The notes under the pieces: generated by a model
The model's input: only the letters and a program-made list of their open reading frames with translations
The model's database searches: none
What the model was told of the DNA's origin: nothing
NCBI GenBank assembly: GCA_003719395.1
Contig: RHMC01000020.1
Location: 1 to 64,000, forward strand
DNA: 64,000 bases
Direction: 5' to 3'
DNA from: Streptomyces altiplanensis
GTDB taxonomy: Bacteria; Actinomycetota; Actinomycetes; Streptomycetales; Streptomycetaceae
Position numbers and translations under genes: made by a program
Part shown: in pieces, positions 8,070 through 17,072 of the stretch
Layout of the letters: the number at the start of each line of letters is the position of its first letter
Position numbering within the stretch: position 1 is the first letter of the stretch

Positions 8070-9370
8070 GTGCCGCCCACTTCCTCCGCCGTACCCGATT
8101 CCAGTCGATCTGTTCCGCCAAGTCTGTGGCGGGATCGCGACTTCCGCAGACTCTGGGCGGGTCAGACGGCCTCCCAACTCGGCGAACACACCACCCTGAT
8201 CGTTCTCCCGCTCTTCGCCGTCCTGACGCTCAACGCCGGCGCCGGGCAGTTGGGCCTCCTCCGCGCGGTGGGGCAGGCGCCGCTCCTGTTGCTCTCGCTC
8301 TTCGTCGGCGCGTGGGTGGACCGGTGGCGGACCCGCACGGTGATGGTGGTGACGGACGCCGGCCGGACCCTGACACTGGGCGCCGCCGCCGTGGCCGGTC
8401 TCCTCGGCTGGCTCGGTCCGCCGGCGCTGCTCGTGGTCGCCTTCGCCGTCGGGGCGCTGTCCGTGTTCTTCGACGTGGCCTATCAGGCTTCTCTCGTACG
8501 GCTGGTGAAACGCGATCAGTTGCTGCAGGGCAACAGCGCCCTCGAGGGCAGCCGGTCCGCGGCGCAGATCGGCGGGCCCGCCCTCGGCGGTGCGTTGGTG
8601 TCACTGCTGTCGGCGCCGATCGCTGCTGCCTCCAGTGCGTCGCTCTTCGCGCTGTCGTTCCTGTCGTCCGGCGGATCCGTCGGACCGAATCGATCCCGGG
8701 GCGCTCGGAACGTCCCCCGCGGGTATGGCGGCGGATCCATGAGGGCCTCCGCTTTGTCGTCGGCGACACCTCGCTGCGGACCGTGTGCCTCGCCTCGGCC
8801 GCCTTCCAGTTCTCCCTCGCGGCCATGATGACCGTCTATCTGCTCTTCCTGCCGCGGGAACTGCACTTGTCCGGCACCACCGTCGGACTGGCGCTCGCGG
8901 CGACGGGGCCGGGCGCGCTGCTGGGCACGCTGCTGGCCGCTCGCATGCCGAGCCGGTTCGGTTACGGCCCGGTGCTCGTGTCCGCGGCGGCACTCGGCGA
9001 CGGCGTGTTCCTGTGTGTGCCCGCGCTGCACGGCTCCTCTGCGGTGACGGTTCCCGCGCTCCTGGCGATCAACTTCGTGTTCGGGACCGCCGGCCAGTTG
9101 GTGAATGTCACGGTCATGGCGGTGCGGCAGGCCGTCACTCCGGACGGCATGCAAGGCCGCGCGGCCGCGACGATCGCGTTTGCCGGCATGGGGACGGCTC
9201 CGCTCGGCTCCCTGCTCGGCGGGTTTCTCGCGATGGAGTGGGGACTGCGCGCCAGCCTCCTGGTGACGGCCGCGGGCATGATGTCGTCCCCGGTGGTGAT
9301 GGCCTTGTCCCCGCTCGCCCGCCTGGGACGGGCGCTTCCGGATCTCGCAGGACGCGCCGGCGACCCATGA
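8070..9370 (+). CDS. MFS transporter, EntS/MFS_3-like (frameshifted)
   Basis: The product (about 430 residues) begins W-R-D-R-D-F-R-R-L-W-A-G-Q-T-A-S-Q-L-G, typical of the MFS_3 group of drug and siderophore exporters, and has about twelve hydrophobic segments. The signature loop reads G-A-W-V-D-R-W-R-T-R after the second helix. Near 8670 the frame changes: the first half ends F-L-S-S-G-G and the second resumes with I-R-R-T-E-S-I-P-G. The GTG at 8070 has AAGGGA upstream. The substrate is unknown and no regulator is adjacent. Confidence 0.8.
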
Positions 9371-9715
9371 TCCTCCTGCCTCCCACGAGACCAGCCGCCG
9401 TGACACCGGTACGCCCTCCGTCGGCCCGGTGGACGCGCGTCACTTGGGTTCGCCGGACTCGGCTGCGTGGGGTTCTCGGGCGAAGGCGACGGCCAGAACG
9501 TCTGCCGAGCGGTCGCTGACGGCCGCCAAGCGGTCCAGGTGGGGCCTGTCGCGGTCTTGTGCGACCGATGGCTGGCCCCCGGGGACCCGAACCGCACGGC
9601 CGAGTCCGATTCGGAAGACCGACGTGCTTCGCCCCCTTCTGCTGCTGTGCGGCGCGGGGGCCGAAGGGGCGCCGTCCTCGCCCCGGCTCGGGTCACAGGA
9701 TTCCGGTGGCCCTGG
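9371..9715. other. Intergenic, no gene seen
   Basis: Convergent gap between the MFS gene and the sigma factor. No frame gives a recognisable protein and I see no clear terminator. Confidence 0.4.
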
Positions 9716-10653
9716 TCACCATGCGGTGATGACCGGTGCGCCGGGTTCGTACTGTCGCCAGGCCTCGTTGAGGCGCGCGAGCCGGTCCGCGGCGGCGATG
9801 CCGCGCAGGGACGCGACCTTGCCGTCGCTGACGTCGAACGCCACGCGCCCACGACCCGGTCGTCGACCACGGCGAGGACGGCCGGGGCGCCGTTGACCAG
9901 CGCGTAGTGGAGGGCGGGCGAGCCGCCGGCCAGCCGCCGCTTCGCCGGCGTGGGCTTGAAGCCGGCCCGCACGTAGGAGGCGATGCGCTCGCGCGTCTGG
10001 TACCGCAGCAGCCGCCTGGCCAGTCCGGCGCCGTCCGAGATCGCGGTCGCGTCGTCGGTGAGCAGCGCCACCAGCCGTTCGGTGCGCCCCGACGCGGCGG
10101 CGGCGAGGAACTCCTCGACGACCCGGCGCGCGGACGCGGGATCGGCCTCGCCGCCGCGGCGGCGCTCGGCGGCGACCCGGATCCGGGCCCGGTGGACATG
10201 CTGCTGGCTCGCGGACTCGGTGATGTCGAGGATCCCGGCGATCTCGGAGTGGCTGTACGAGAAGGCCTCACGCAGGACGTAGACGGCCCGCTCGACCGGC
10301 GAGAGGCGCTCCATGAGGGTCAGTACGGCCAAGGACACCGATTCGCGCTGCTCGAAGGTGTCGGCAGGGCCGAGCATCGGGTCGCCCTCGAGGAGTGGCT
10401 CGGGCAGCCAGTCCCCGGCAGCTCGCTCGTGGCGCGCCTGCGCCGAGCGCAGCCGGTCGAGGCAGAGATGGGTGACGACCTTGGTCAGCCACGCTTCCGG
10501 CACCTCGACCCGTTCTCGGTCTGCGGCCTGCCAGCGCAGGAACGTGTCCTGCACGGCGTCCTCGGCGTCGGCCGCCGAGCCGAGAAGACGGTACGCGAGT
10601 GAGGCCAGTCGGCCCCGGCCGGCCTCGAACCGATCAATGGCTGCACTGTCCAT
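9716..10653 (-). CDS. ECF sigma factor with SnoaL-like tail, SigJ/ECF41-like (frameshifted)
   Basis: The order is region 2 (Y-R-L-L-G-S-A-A-D-A-E-D-A-V-Q), the linker motif W-L-P-E-P-L, region 4 (E-R-A-V-Y-V-L-R-E-A-F and a helix-turn-helix) and a C-terminal SnoaL-like domain. The tail motif is D-G-A-G rather than the usual D-G-G-G-K. A missing base near 9846 is bridged by the other frame, giving V-A-F-D-V-S-D-G-K-V and a stop at 9716. ECF41 factors carry this tail in place of a classical anti-sigma factor. It starts 10 bp after a truncated partner gene, so its own promoter may be gone. Confidence 0.85.
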
Positions 10654-10663
10654 GCGGAACAGC

Positions 10664-10984
10664 CTATGCGGCGGCCCCCGCACCGGCCCGGTCAGGCGCG
10701 GTGGCCAGGCGGCGCTTGCGCTTCGGCATGCCGAAGGCCGGGTGGGCGATGCCCCACCCGGCCCCCTTGAGCATGCCCGGCTTGAGCCGCGCGGCGGTCC
10801 GGCCGCCCGGGTACCAGGACTTCGGCCGGACGTCCCCGTCCACCATCTGGAAGACCGCGTCCCGACGCCCGGGGCTGATGTGGTTGCCGTGGTACTTCAG
10901 CCCGGTGGCCGGGACCTCGCCGCCCGTCAGGCGCGCGATGATCGCGGCGGTCGCCTGCAGGGTGGTGAAACCGGCCGAGGCCAT
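10664..10984 (-). pseudogene. C-terminal fragment of a sigma-linked protein, possibly SDR-type oxidoreductase
   Basis: About 105 residues with strong codon bias include T-G-L-K-Y-H-G-N-H-I-S-P-G, W-Y-P-G-G-R-T-A-A-R and W-G-I-A-H-P-A-F-G, and end 10 bp before the ECF sigma start. The frame has no credible N-terminus: it stops making sense exactly where an unrelated plus-strand gene begins (10983). The position beside an ECF41-like factor fits an oxidoreductase partner, but no catalytic motif remains to prove it. Confidence 0.45.
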
Positions 10985-11290
10985 GGATCCCGAGTTGCTG
11001 GAACGGATCACCGCGCGGCGCGCGGAACTGGACGAACTCGAAGAACAGCTGGCCGGGCAGCCGGCGGAGGTGCGGGTCGAACGAGACGAACTCGCTGTCG
11101 CCGAACGGGTCCTTGAGCGGGTGAGCGAACAGATCGCTGACGAGCGTGTTCGGTCTCGCCGGTGCCCGCGCAGGTGGGTGGACGGGCGGTACTGCTGATC
11201 CCACCCCGCACGCCGGACGTAGAAGAGACCATGCTCCCGCCGGACTACCAGCGCATTCTCGCCGTCGTGCAGCAGGCCGCCGGCGTCCAC
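10983..11290 (+). pseudogene. Coiled-coil/wHTH Streptomyces repeat-family protein, truncated and frameshifted
   Basis: The first 55 residues form a heptad-like helix (L-L-E-R-I-T-A-R-R-A-E-L-D-E-L-E-E-Q-L). After a frameshift near 11155 comes G-R-A-V-L-L-I-P-P-R and L-P-P-D-Y-Q-R-I-L-A-V-V. In intact relatives this leads into a winged helix, here replaced after 11283 by unrelated sequence. I recall this family as present in many copies in Streptomyces genomes. The start codon overlaps the broken end of the minus-strand gene, so an insertion or rearrangement junction lies at about 10983. Confidence 0.55.
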
Positions 11291-11833
11291 GAAGCCGTGC
11301 CCCGCCTCTTGTGCAACGGCTTCAGCACACCGGACGGGAGTTTAACCACGTCGGATCCGGTGCGGTGTGGTGTAACCGAAGTTCCTCCGGCGGCAGTTGG
11401 AGCTGTGTGACGATAACCGAGGAGTACGCCCAGGGCTCCTGCGCGCTCGTTTACCAGTGCCGTCTGTCGCTGTCCACGGGCGCTGTCCACCACCTCGCCG
11501 GTCCAGCTGCGACGGTATCCACGGCCCCAGCGGTAAGACGAACACGTACTACGCCACGGAGCAGGCCGCGTGCGGGTGACGCTCCCGCGCAGCCCGCGCA
11601 GCCGAAGCGACTGCCGATGCGGGAGCACCGCGACGAGTGCGACAGGATGCTGTACGAGGGAAGCACCTGCACCTCATCGAACGGCTGGGGGCGCCATCGG
11701 AGCGAGGGGGAATCCCCTACTGGGGCAACCTCCCGCCCCTCCCCCGCTGCGGATCGTGCACGGCAGCATCCCGAGCCAATGACGTCATCCACGGCGGAAA
11801 CGGGTGGTGAATCCTGTTCCGTACCCTGGTGGC
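11291..11833. other. Degenerate region, possible scrambled Cys-rich secreted protein
   Basis: Across two frames there are pieces that could belong to one small protein: W-C-N-R-S-S-S-G-G-S-W-S-C-V-T-I followed by Y-A-Q-G-S-C-A-L-V-Y-Q-C (to about 11465) and then K-T-N-T-Y-Y-A-T-E-Q-A-A-C-G with a stop at 11579. I cannot find a start or a family, so I do not call a gene. Confidence 0.25.
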
Positions 11834-12733
11834 ATGCGCATGCGCCCCACTCTGAACTGGACCCCCGCCGAGGACCTGCCGCCGGCCACCACGGATCTGG
11901 AGCCGGTCGCCGATGCGCTGAGCACCGGCGGTGTGCTGGTGCTCAGCGGGGCGGGCATCTCCACGGAGTCGGGCATCCCCGACTACCGGGGCGAGGGCGG
12001 GAGCCTGAGCCGGCACACCCCGATGACCTACCAGGACTTCACCACCAGCGCCCGGGCCCGGCGCCGGTACTGGGCGCGCAGCCACCTCGGATGGCGCACC
12101 TTCGGCCGCGCCCGGCCCAACGCCGGGCACCGCGCCGTGGCCGCGTTCGGGCGGCACGGCCTGCTCTTGGATGTGATCACCCAGAACGTCGACGGTCTGC
12201 ATCAAGCTGCCGGCAGTGAGGGCGTCGTAGAACTCCACGGAAGCCTTGACCGGGTCGTCTGCCTTTCCTGCGGCGCCTTCAGTCCGCGCCGTGACCTCGC
12301 CCGGCGGCTGGAGGAGGCCAATGCGGGTTTCGCGCCGGTGGCCGCCGGGATCAACCCGGACGGTGACGCCGACCTCACCGACGAACAGGTCGGGGACTTC
12401 CGCGTGGTGTCCTGCACGCTCTGCGGCGGCATCCTCAAACCGGACGTGGTGTTCTTCGGCGAAGCCGTTCCGCCGCGGCGGGTCGAGCACTGCCGCGAGC
12501 TGGTCCGTGAGGCGGCCTCGCTGCTGGTCCTGGGCTCTTCGCTGACGGTCATGTCCGGGCTCCGGTTCGTCCGCCAGGCGGCCCAGGCCGGAAAGCCGGT
12601 GCTGATCATCAACCGGGACCCGACACGGGGCGACCAGCACGCCCTCACCCGCATCGCGCTCCCCCTGGGAACAGCCCTCACCACCGTGGCCGGCCGACTG
12701 GACATCCCCGCCGACGGCCGGGCGACGGCCTGA
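11834..12733 (+). CDS. Sir2-family NAD-dependent protein deacylase
   Basis: The intact 299-residue sirtuin has the NAD site G-A-G-I-S-T-E-S-G-I-P-D-Y-R, the T-Q-N-V-D-G-L-H motif, the catalytic histidine in V-E-L-H-G-S, and two zinc pairs (C-L-S-C and C-T-L-C). The late G-S-S-L-T-V and N-R-D-P-T motifs complete the Rossmann fold. It removes acyl groups from lysines using NAD, likely on cytoplasmic enzymes. The ATG at 11834 lacks a clear ribosome site, but TACCCT stands 6 bases before it, so the mRNA is probably leaderless. It is a single-gene unit. Confidence 0.93.
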   Translation: MRMRPTLNWTPAEDLPPATTDLEPVADALSTGGVLVLSGAGISTESGIPDYRGEGGSLSRHTPMTYQDFTTSARARRRYWARSHLGWRTFGRARPNAGHRAVAAFGRHGLLLDVITQNVDGLHQAAGSEGVVELHGSLDRVVCLSCGAFSPRRDLARRLEEANAGFAPVAAGINPDGDADLTDEQVGDFRVVSCTLCGGILKPDVVFFGEAVPPRRVEHCRELVREAASLLVLGSSLTVMSGLRFVRQAAQAGKPVLIINRDPTRGDQHALTRIALPLGTALTTVAGRLDIPADGRATA

Positions 12734-13298
12734 GCGAGTCGTAACGGTGGGGCGGCACCGGGCATTAGCGGCTGCGGCGACGCCAGCTCGTACCAGGTGA
12801 CCAGGGTCCGCCAGTACGGCGCGGCAGTGGTCGTACGGCTCGTAAGCAGTTCGGCGGCCGTCGATCCGGAGGGCGTCGAGGGCGAGGAGGGCGAGGAGGA
12901 AACCCGTCTTCTGCTGCGTTTCGCCGTTCTGCGCGAGCTGGTGATGGTCGCGGAGGGGAAATCCCAGGTGATCGGCGCCGAGCGGCAGGACCGGCGGCGT
13001 GGCACGGGGCGGCGTGCCGGTTCGGCGTACTACGCCGAGGCCGGAACGCCGACAGCGCCACGTCACGCGGTCGCCCTGAACAAGCCCTTGGCCCTGCTCC
13101 GGCTCCCGGTCCCGGCGCCCGGTCGCGTCTCAGCTCACCGCCCGAGTCGCTCAGGCGCGGCCGGACAGGACCAGCAGGAGCACGCCGGTCCACGCGAGAC
13201 GCAGTCCCTTCGCGCTCAGAGCGCCGAGCCGGTCGAGCAGGGGCACGCTCGTTTCTGCCGGGTCGATGAGGTGTGCGGTCGTCGCCGGGACCGGACCG
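12734..13298. other. No confirmed gene
   Basis: A minus-strand frame over 12760-13000 has high G/C in third positions and reads D-H-H-Q-L-A-Q-N-G-E-T then A-Y-E-P-Y-D-H-C-R-A-V-L, but has no clear start or family. It may be a relic. Nothing else is supported. Confidence 0.3.
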
Positions 13299-14902
13299 TC
13301 AGGCGCGCAGCCAGACCGCGGTGTCCCGCGCAGTCGGCCCTCCCCGTCGAGCGGGCCGCTCGCCAGAAGCAGTTCCCGGTGCGCCGGGAGGGCGGCAGGA
13401 CGGTCCGACAGGTTGACGACGCAGATCAGACCGTGCGTCCGTGTGAAGGCGAGGACGCCGTCCGCCGCGGGCAGCCAGGTCATCGGGCCGTCACCGAAAC
13501 CGTCCGAGGACCGTCGCAGCCCCAGCGCCCGCCGGTAGAGCGCGAGCATCGACTCCGGGTCGGTGTTCTGCCGGTCGACGGCGTAGCGCGCCCAGTCGTC
13601 GGGCTGCGGCAACCAGGGTTCGGAGCCCGAACCGAAACCGTAGTGGGGGGCGTCGGCGGCCCAGGGCAGCGGCACCCGGCAGCCGTCGCGGCCGGGGTCG
13701 GTGCCGCCGGAGCGGAAGTGCATCGGGTCCTCGATGCGGTCCAGTGGGATGTCCGCCTCGGGCAGGCCGAGTTCCTCGCCCTGATACAGGTAGACCGAGC
13801 CGGGCAGGGCAAGCGTGAGCAGGGCGGCGGCACGGGCCCGCCGGGTTCCCAGGACGAGGTCGGTGGGGGTGCCGAAGGCCTTCGTGGCGAAGTCGAATCC
13901 GGTGTCCCCGCGGCCGTAGCGGGTAACCGTGCGGGTCACGTCGTGGTTGCAGAGCACCCAAGTGGCGGGGGCCTTCACAGGCGCGTGCTCAGTGAGGGTG
14001 TCGTCAATCGTGCGGCGCAGCCGACCGGCTTCCCAGGGGCAGGCGAGGAAGTTGAAGTTGAAGGCGGTGTGCAGCTCGTCGGGGCGCAGGTAGCGGGCGA
14101 AGCGTTCGGTGTCCGGGAGCCAGACCTCGCCGACGAACACACCGCCGTACTCGTCGGCGATCGCGCGCCAGGAGCGGTAGATGTCATGGATCTCGTCCTG
14201 GTCGATATACGGATGCGGGTCGACGTCCTCCACGAAGTCGGGGAGTTCCGGGTGCTTGGCGAGCAGCGCGGCGGAGTCGATGCGGACGCCGCTGACGCCG
14301 CGTTCGAACCAGAAGCGGAGCACGTCCTCGTGTTCGCGGCGGACGGCGGGGTGGTTCCAGTTGAGGTCGGGCTGTTCCGGGGTGAACAGGTGGAGGTACC
14401 ACTCACCGTCGGGGACCCGGGTCCAGGTGGTTCCGGCGAACTGCGACGGCCAGTCGTTCGGCGGAATTTCGCCGTTCTCACCACGGCCGGGCCGGAAGTG
14501 GAACAGCTTCCGTTCGGGGCTTCCCGGACCGGCCTCCAGCGCGGCGCGGAACCAGGCGTGCTGGTCGGAGACATGGTTCGGGACGATGTCGACGATCACC
14601 CGGATGCCGAGACCGGCGGCCTCCGAGATCAGCTTCTCGGCCTCGTCGATGGCCCCGAAGGCCGGATCGATGGTGCGGTAGTCGGCCACGTCGTAGCCGC
14701 CGTCCACCAACGGGGAGAGGTACCAGGGAGTGAACCACACGGCATCCACGCCGAGTTCGGCGAGATACGGCAGATTGGCGCGGACGCCCGCGAGGTCCCC
14801 CGTGCCGTCACCGTCGCCGTCCGCGAAACTTCGGGGGTACACCTGGTAGATGACGGCGTCGCGCCACCAGTCTTCGGTGGGGGGTGAGTGAACAGCTGCC
14901 AC
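13299..14902 (-). CDS. GH13 alpha-glucosidase (frameshift at the end)
   Basis: The 534-residue cytoplasmic enzyme starts at a GTG with AAAGGA upstream. It shows the GH13 regions in order: D-I-V-P-N-H-V, G-V-R-I-D-S-A with the nucleophile Asp, G-E-V-W-L-P-D with the acid/base Glu, and L-C-N-H-D-V-T-R with the transition-state Asp. No signal peptide is present, so it acts on imported oligosaccharides. A frameshift near 13333 precedes the expected ending T-A-V-W-L-R-A; without it the frame runs on to 13151. It is the last gene of the sugar importer operon, which points to cleavage of alpha-glucosidic oligomers released by the nearby glucanases. Linkage preference is inferred, not visible. Confidence 0.9.
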
Positions 14903-14927
14903 GGGACGGTCCTTTCGGGCAGGTGGG

Positions 14928-14979
14928 ACTCCGCCGCCAGTCTGAGCGGGGGCACGGATGGACAGACCGGCGGCGGAGT
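14928..14979 (-). promoter_or_regulatory. Intra-operon hairpin before the alpha-glucosidase
   Basis: Two 17-nt arms (14928-14944 and 14963-14979) pair with one mismatch across an 18-nt loop. They lie between the second permease and the glucosidase. Such a stem can slow transcription or protect upstream mRNA, lowering glucosidase output relative to the importer; this role is inferred. Confidence 0.6.
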
Positions 14980-15060
14980 GCTTTCGGTGGTGGCGGAGGT
15001 CAGGCTTGGCAGGGCGCCGTGGGCAGAGCGGGACTCGGTCCGCCCCTGCGGAGGAGGCGG

Positions 15061-16047
15061 TCAGCCCTTGAGGCTGCCGGCGGTGAGGCCCGCCATGATG
15101 CTGCGTTGGAAGAAGAGGAACACGATGATCATGGGGACGCTCGCGATCACCAGACCGGCCATGATCTGGTTCTGCGTCACCTGTCCCGCAGTCTGCGACA
15201 GGCCCACGCTGATCGTCATCTTGCTGCTGTCGGGAAGGACGAGCAGCGGCCAGACGAAGTCCTTGAAGACCATGACGACGGTGAAGATGGACACCACGCC
15301 GAGAATGGGCCGGGAGATGGGCAGGATGATCGATACGAGGACGCGCCATGGGGGTACGCCGTCGATCTCGGCTGCTTCGAGCAGCTCGTTCGGAATCGAG
15401 TCGAAGAAGCGCTTCAGCAGGAAGATGTTGAAGCCGTTGGCGGCCACGGGAAACCAGATGGCCCAGGGCGAGTTGAGCAACTGCCAGCCGAAGATGGGCA
15501 CATCGGTCACCGTGATGTACGCCGGAATCATGACGACGATCGGCGGGATCATGAGCGTCGCCAGCATGGCCCCCAGGATCACGTTGCCGAACATCGGCCG
15601 AAGCTTGGACAGCGCGTATGCGGCGGTGACGTCCACCGCGAGCGCGAAGAGCCATGCGCCGACGGCGTAGAACAGCGTGTTCTTGAGCAGCAGCCCCATG
15701 TCGAAAAGTTCCCAGGCATCGGCGAACACGGAGAAGTCCGGCGCCTTCGGGAACAGGGAGGGCGGCATCTGAGCGATCTCCTCGCCCGTCTTCATCGCCC
15801 CGGTGACCATCCAGTAAAGCGGGAACACGAACACCAGGGTGAACACGGCCAGGACGGTGGCGAGCAATGCCCAATATATTCTCCGGCCCCAGCGGGACTT
15901 CAGCTCCAGCGGGGAGACGATGGTCCTGGCGTGGCCCTCGGCCCACGCGCCGCGACGCTTCGTCCTGCTTCTGCTCCTGCGCTGCGGAGCCGGCGCCACC
16001 GCTCGGGTCTCATCTGCCGCTTCCGGTCGGGCGGTTGTGTTCAGCAT
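15061..16047 (-). CDS. Sugar ABC transporter permease, MalG-type
   Basis: The 328-residue protein has a basic cytoplasmic N-terminus (residues 1-55) and six predicted membrane segments. The EAA loop reads E-A-A-E-I-D-G-V-P-P-W-R-V, with the P at the expected place for docking to the ATPase. The ATG is 4 nt after the stop of the first permease, with AAGAGG overlapping that stop, so the two are coupled. No ATPase gene is in the cluster. In Streptomyces such importers commonly share the MsiK ATPase encoded elsewhere. Confidence 0.93.
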   Translation of the reverse strand: MLNTTARPEAADETRAVAPAPQRRSRSRTKRRGAWAEGHARTIVSPLELKSRWGRRIYWALLATVLAVFTLVFVFPLYWMVTGAMKTGEEIAQMPPSLFPKAPDFSVFADAWELFDMGLLLKNTLFYAVGAWLFALAVDVTAAYALSKLRPMFGNVILGAMLATLMIPPIVVMIPAYITVTDVPIFGWQLLNSPWAIWFPVAANGFNIFLLKRFFDSIPNELLEAAEIDGVPPWRVLVSIILPISRPILGVVSIFTVVMVFKDFVWPLLVLPDSSKMTISVGLSQTAGQVTQNQIMAGLVIASVPMIIVFLFFQRSIMAGLTAGSLKG

Positions 16048-16051
16048 GGGC

Positions 16052-16987
16052 CTACCTCTTCTCGTCTCGCGTCAGCCGGAGCTGAACCGCGGCGACTGCC
16101 AGGAGGACGATCATGAGCATCAGGCCGAGCGCGCTGCCGGCTCCGTAGTTGCCGCCGTAGACGAAGGCGTACTGGTACATCAGGTAGGCGACGGTGACCG
16201 TCGCGTTCTCCGGTCCGCCGCCCGTGAGCATGTACGGCTCGATGAACACCTGCATCGTGGCGACGATCTGCAGCATCAACATCAGCAGCAGGATCAGCCG
16301 CGTCTGCGGGACCGTGACATGCCAGATCCGCTTGAGGATGCCCGCCCCGTCGAGTTCCGCCGCCTCGTACAGGTCACCGGGGATGTTCTGCAGAGCCGCC
16401 AGGTAGATCAGCACCCCGGACCCGAGGTTCATCCAGGTGGAGACGATCACCAGCGAGATCAGCGCGGTGTCGGTGGAGTCCAGCCAGGCCAACGCCGGCA
16501 GTCCGACGAAGTCGAGCACCTGGTTGAACAGCCCCGGACCGGGATCGTAGAACCAGCGGAACAGCAGGACCGACACGATCGGCGGCAGCATCACGGGCAG
16601 ATACACCACGAACCGGAGATACGCCCGGGCGTGCCGCAGTTCGTTGAGCACGATCGCGACGGCGAAGGGCACGATGTAGCCGCACAGAAGGGCCAGCAAG
16701 GTGAAGACCAGAGTGTTCCGCCAGGCCTGGCCGAACGCGGGATCCTCCACCACCGTGCGGAAGTTGTCCAGGCCCACCCAGGTCGGCTCGTCGACGAGAT
16801 TGGTTTGCTGGAAGCTGAGGACGACTTCCCTGATGATCGGCCACCACGCGAACATCGCGAAGCAGAACAACGCCGCGCACAGGAATCCATAGGCGGTCAG
16901 ATTGCTCCGCACTGCCCGACGGCGCTGCGTTGGTGGTCTACGACGCGGCGTGAGCTGCCGCTTCGGCTCCATAGTGAGTGTTTCCAT
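16052..16987 (-). CDS. Sugar ABC transporter permease, MalF-type
   Basis: The 311-residue permease begins at the ATG at 16987 (GGAG six bases upstream) rather than at the longer in-frame start. It has six membrane segments and the EAA loop Y-E-A-A-E-L-D-G-A-G-I-L-K-R-I-W. The motif A-W-W-P-I-I-R-E lies near the first membrane helix and T-G-G-G-P-E-N-A-T in the late periplasmic loop, as in MalF-like proteins. It forms a heterodimer with the next gene product. It follows the binding-protein gene after an 85-bp gap that contains a hairpin. Confidence 0.93.
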   Translation of the reverse strand: METLTMEPKRQLTPRRRPPTQRRRAVRSNLTAYGFLCAALFCFAMFAWWPIIREVVLSFQQTNLVDEPTWVGLDNFRTVVEDPAFGQAWRNTLVFTLLALLCGYIVPFAVAIVLNELRHARAYLRFVVYLPVMLPPIVSVLLFRWFYDPGPGLFNQVLDFVGLPALAWLDSTDTALISLVIVSTWMNLGSGVLIYLAALQNIPGDLYEAAELDGAGILKRIWHVTVPQTRLILLLMLMLQIVATMQVFIEPYMLTGGGPENATVTVAYLMYQYAFVYGGNYGAGSALGLMLMIVLLAVAAVQLRLTRDEKR

Positions 16988-17032
16988 CGTGATCTCCAGT
17001 TCCCGGCTCTGACTCCGACGCGGGGCCGATGC

Positions 17033-17059
17033 GGGGTGCCGCCCGCTGGACGGCACCCC
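17033..17059 (-). promoter_or_regulatory. Intra-operon hairpin after the binding-protein gene
   Basis: GGGGTGCCG (17033-17041) pairs perfectly with CGGCACCCC (17051-17059) around a 9-nt loop. It sits directly after the solute-binding-protein stop. In many sugar importer operons such a stem stabilises the binding-protein mRNA, giving more of it than of the permeases. Confidence 0.6.
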
Positions 17060-17072
17060 GGGACCGTCGCTG

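Noticed and set aside
8962-10683. A 573-codon minus-strand frame
   Set aside because: The first 280 codons are the sigma factor; the rest follows a frameshift and runs antisense to the MFS gene.
11146-12219. Plus-strand frame across the start of the sirtuin gene
   Set aside because: It is a shifted frame of the sirtuin and the degenerate region before it; the sirtuin motifs lie in another frame.
13151-15946. A single long minus-strand frame covering the glucosidase and part of the permease
   Set aside because: Only the glucosidase part is real. The upstream part is out of frame with the permease, and the last 50 codons result from a frameshift past the natural stop.
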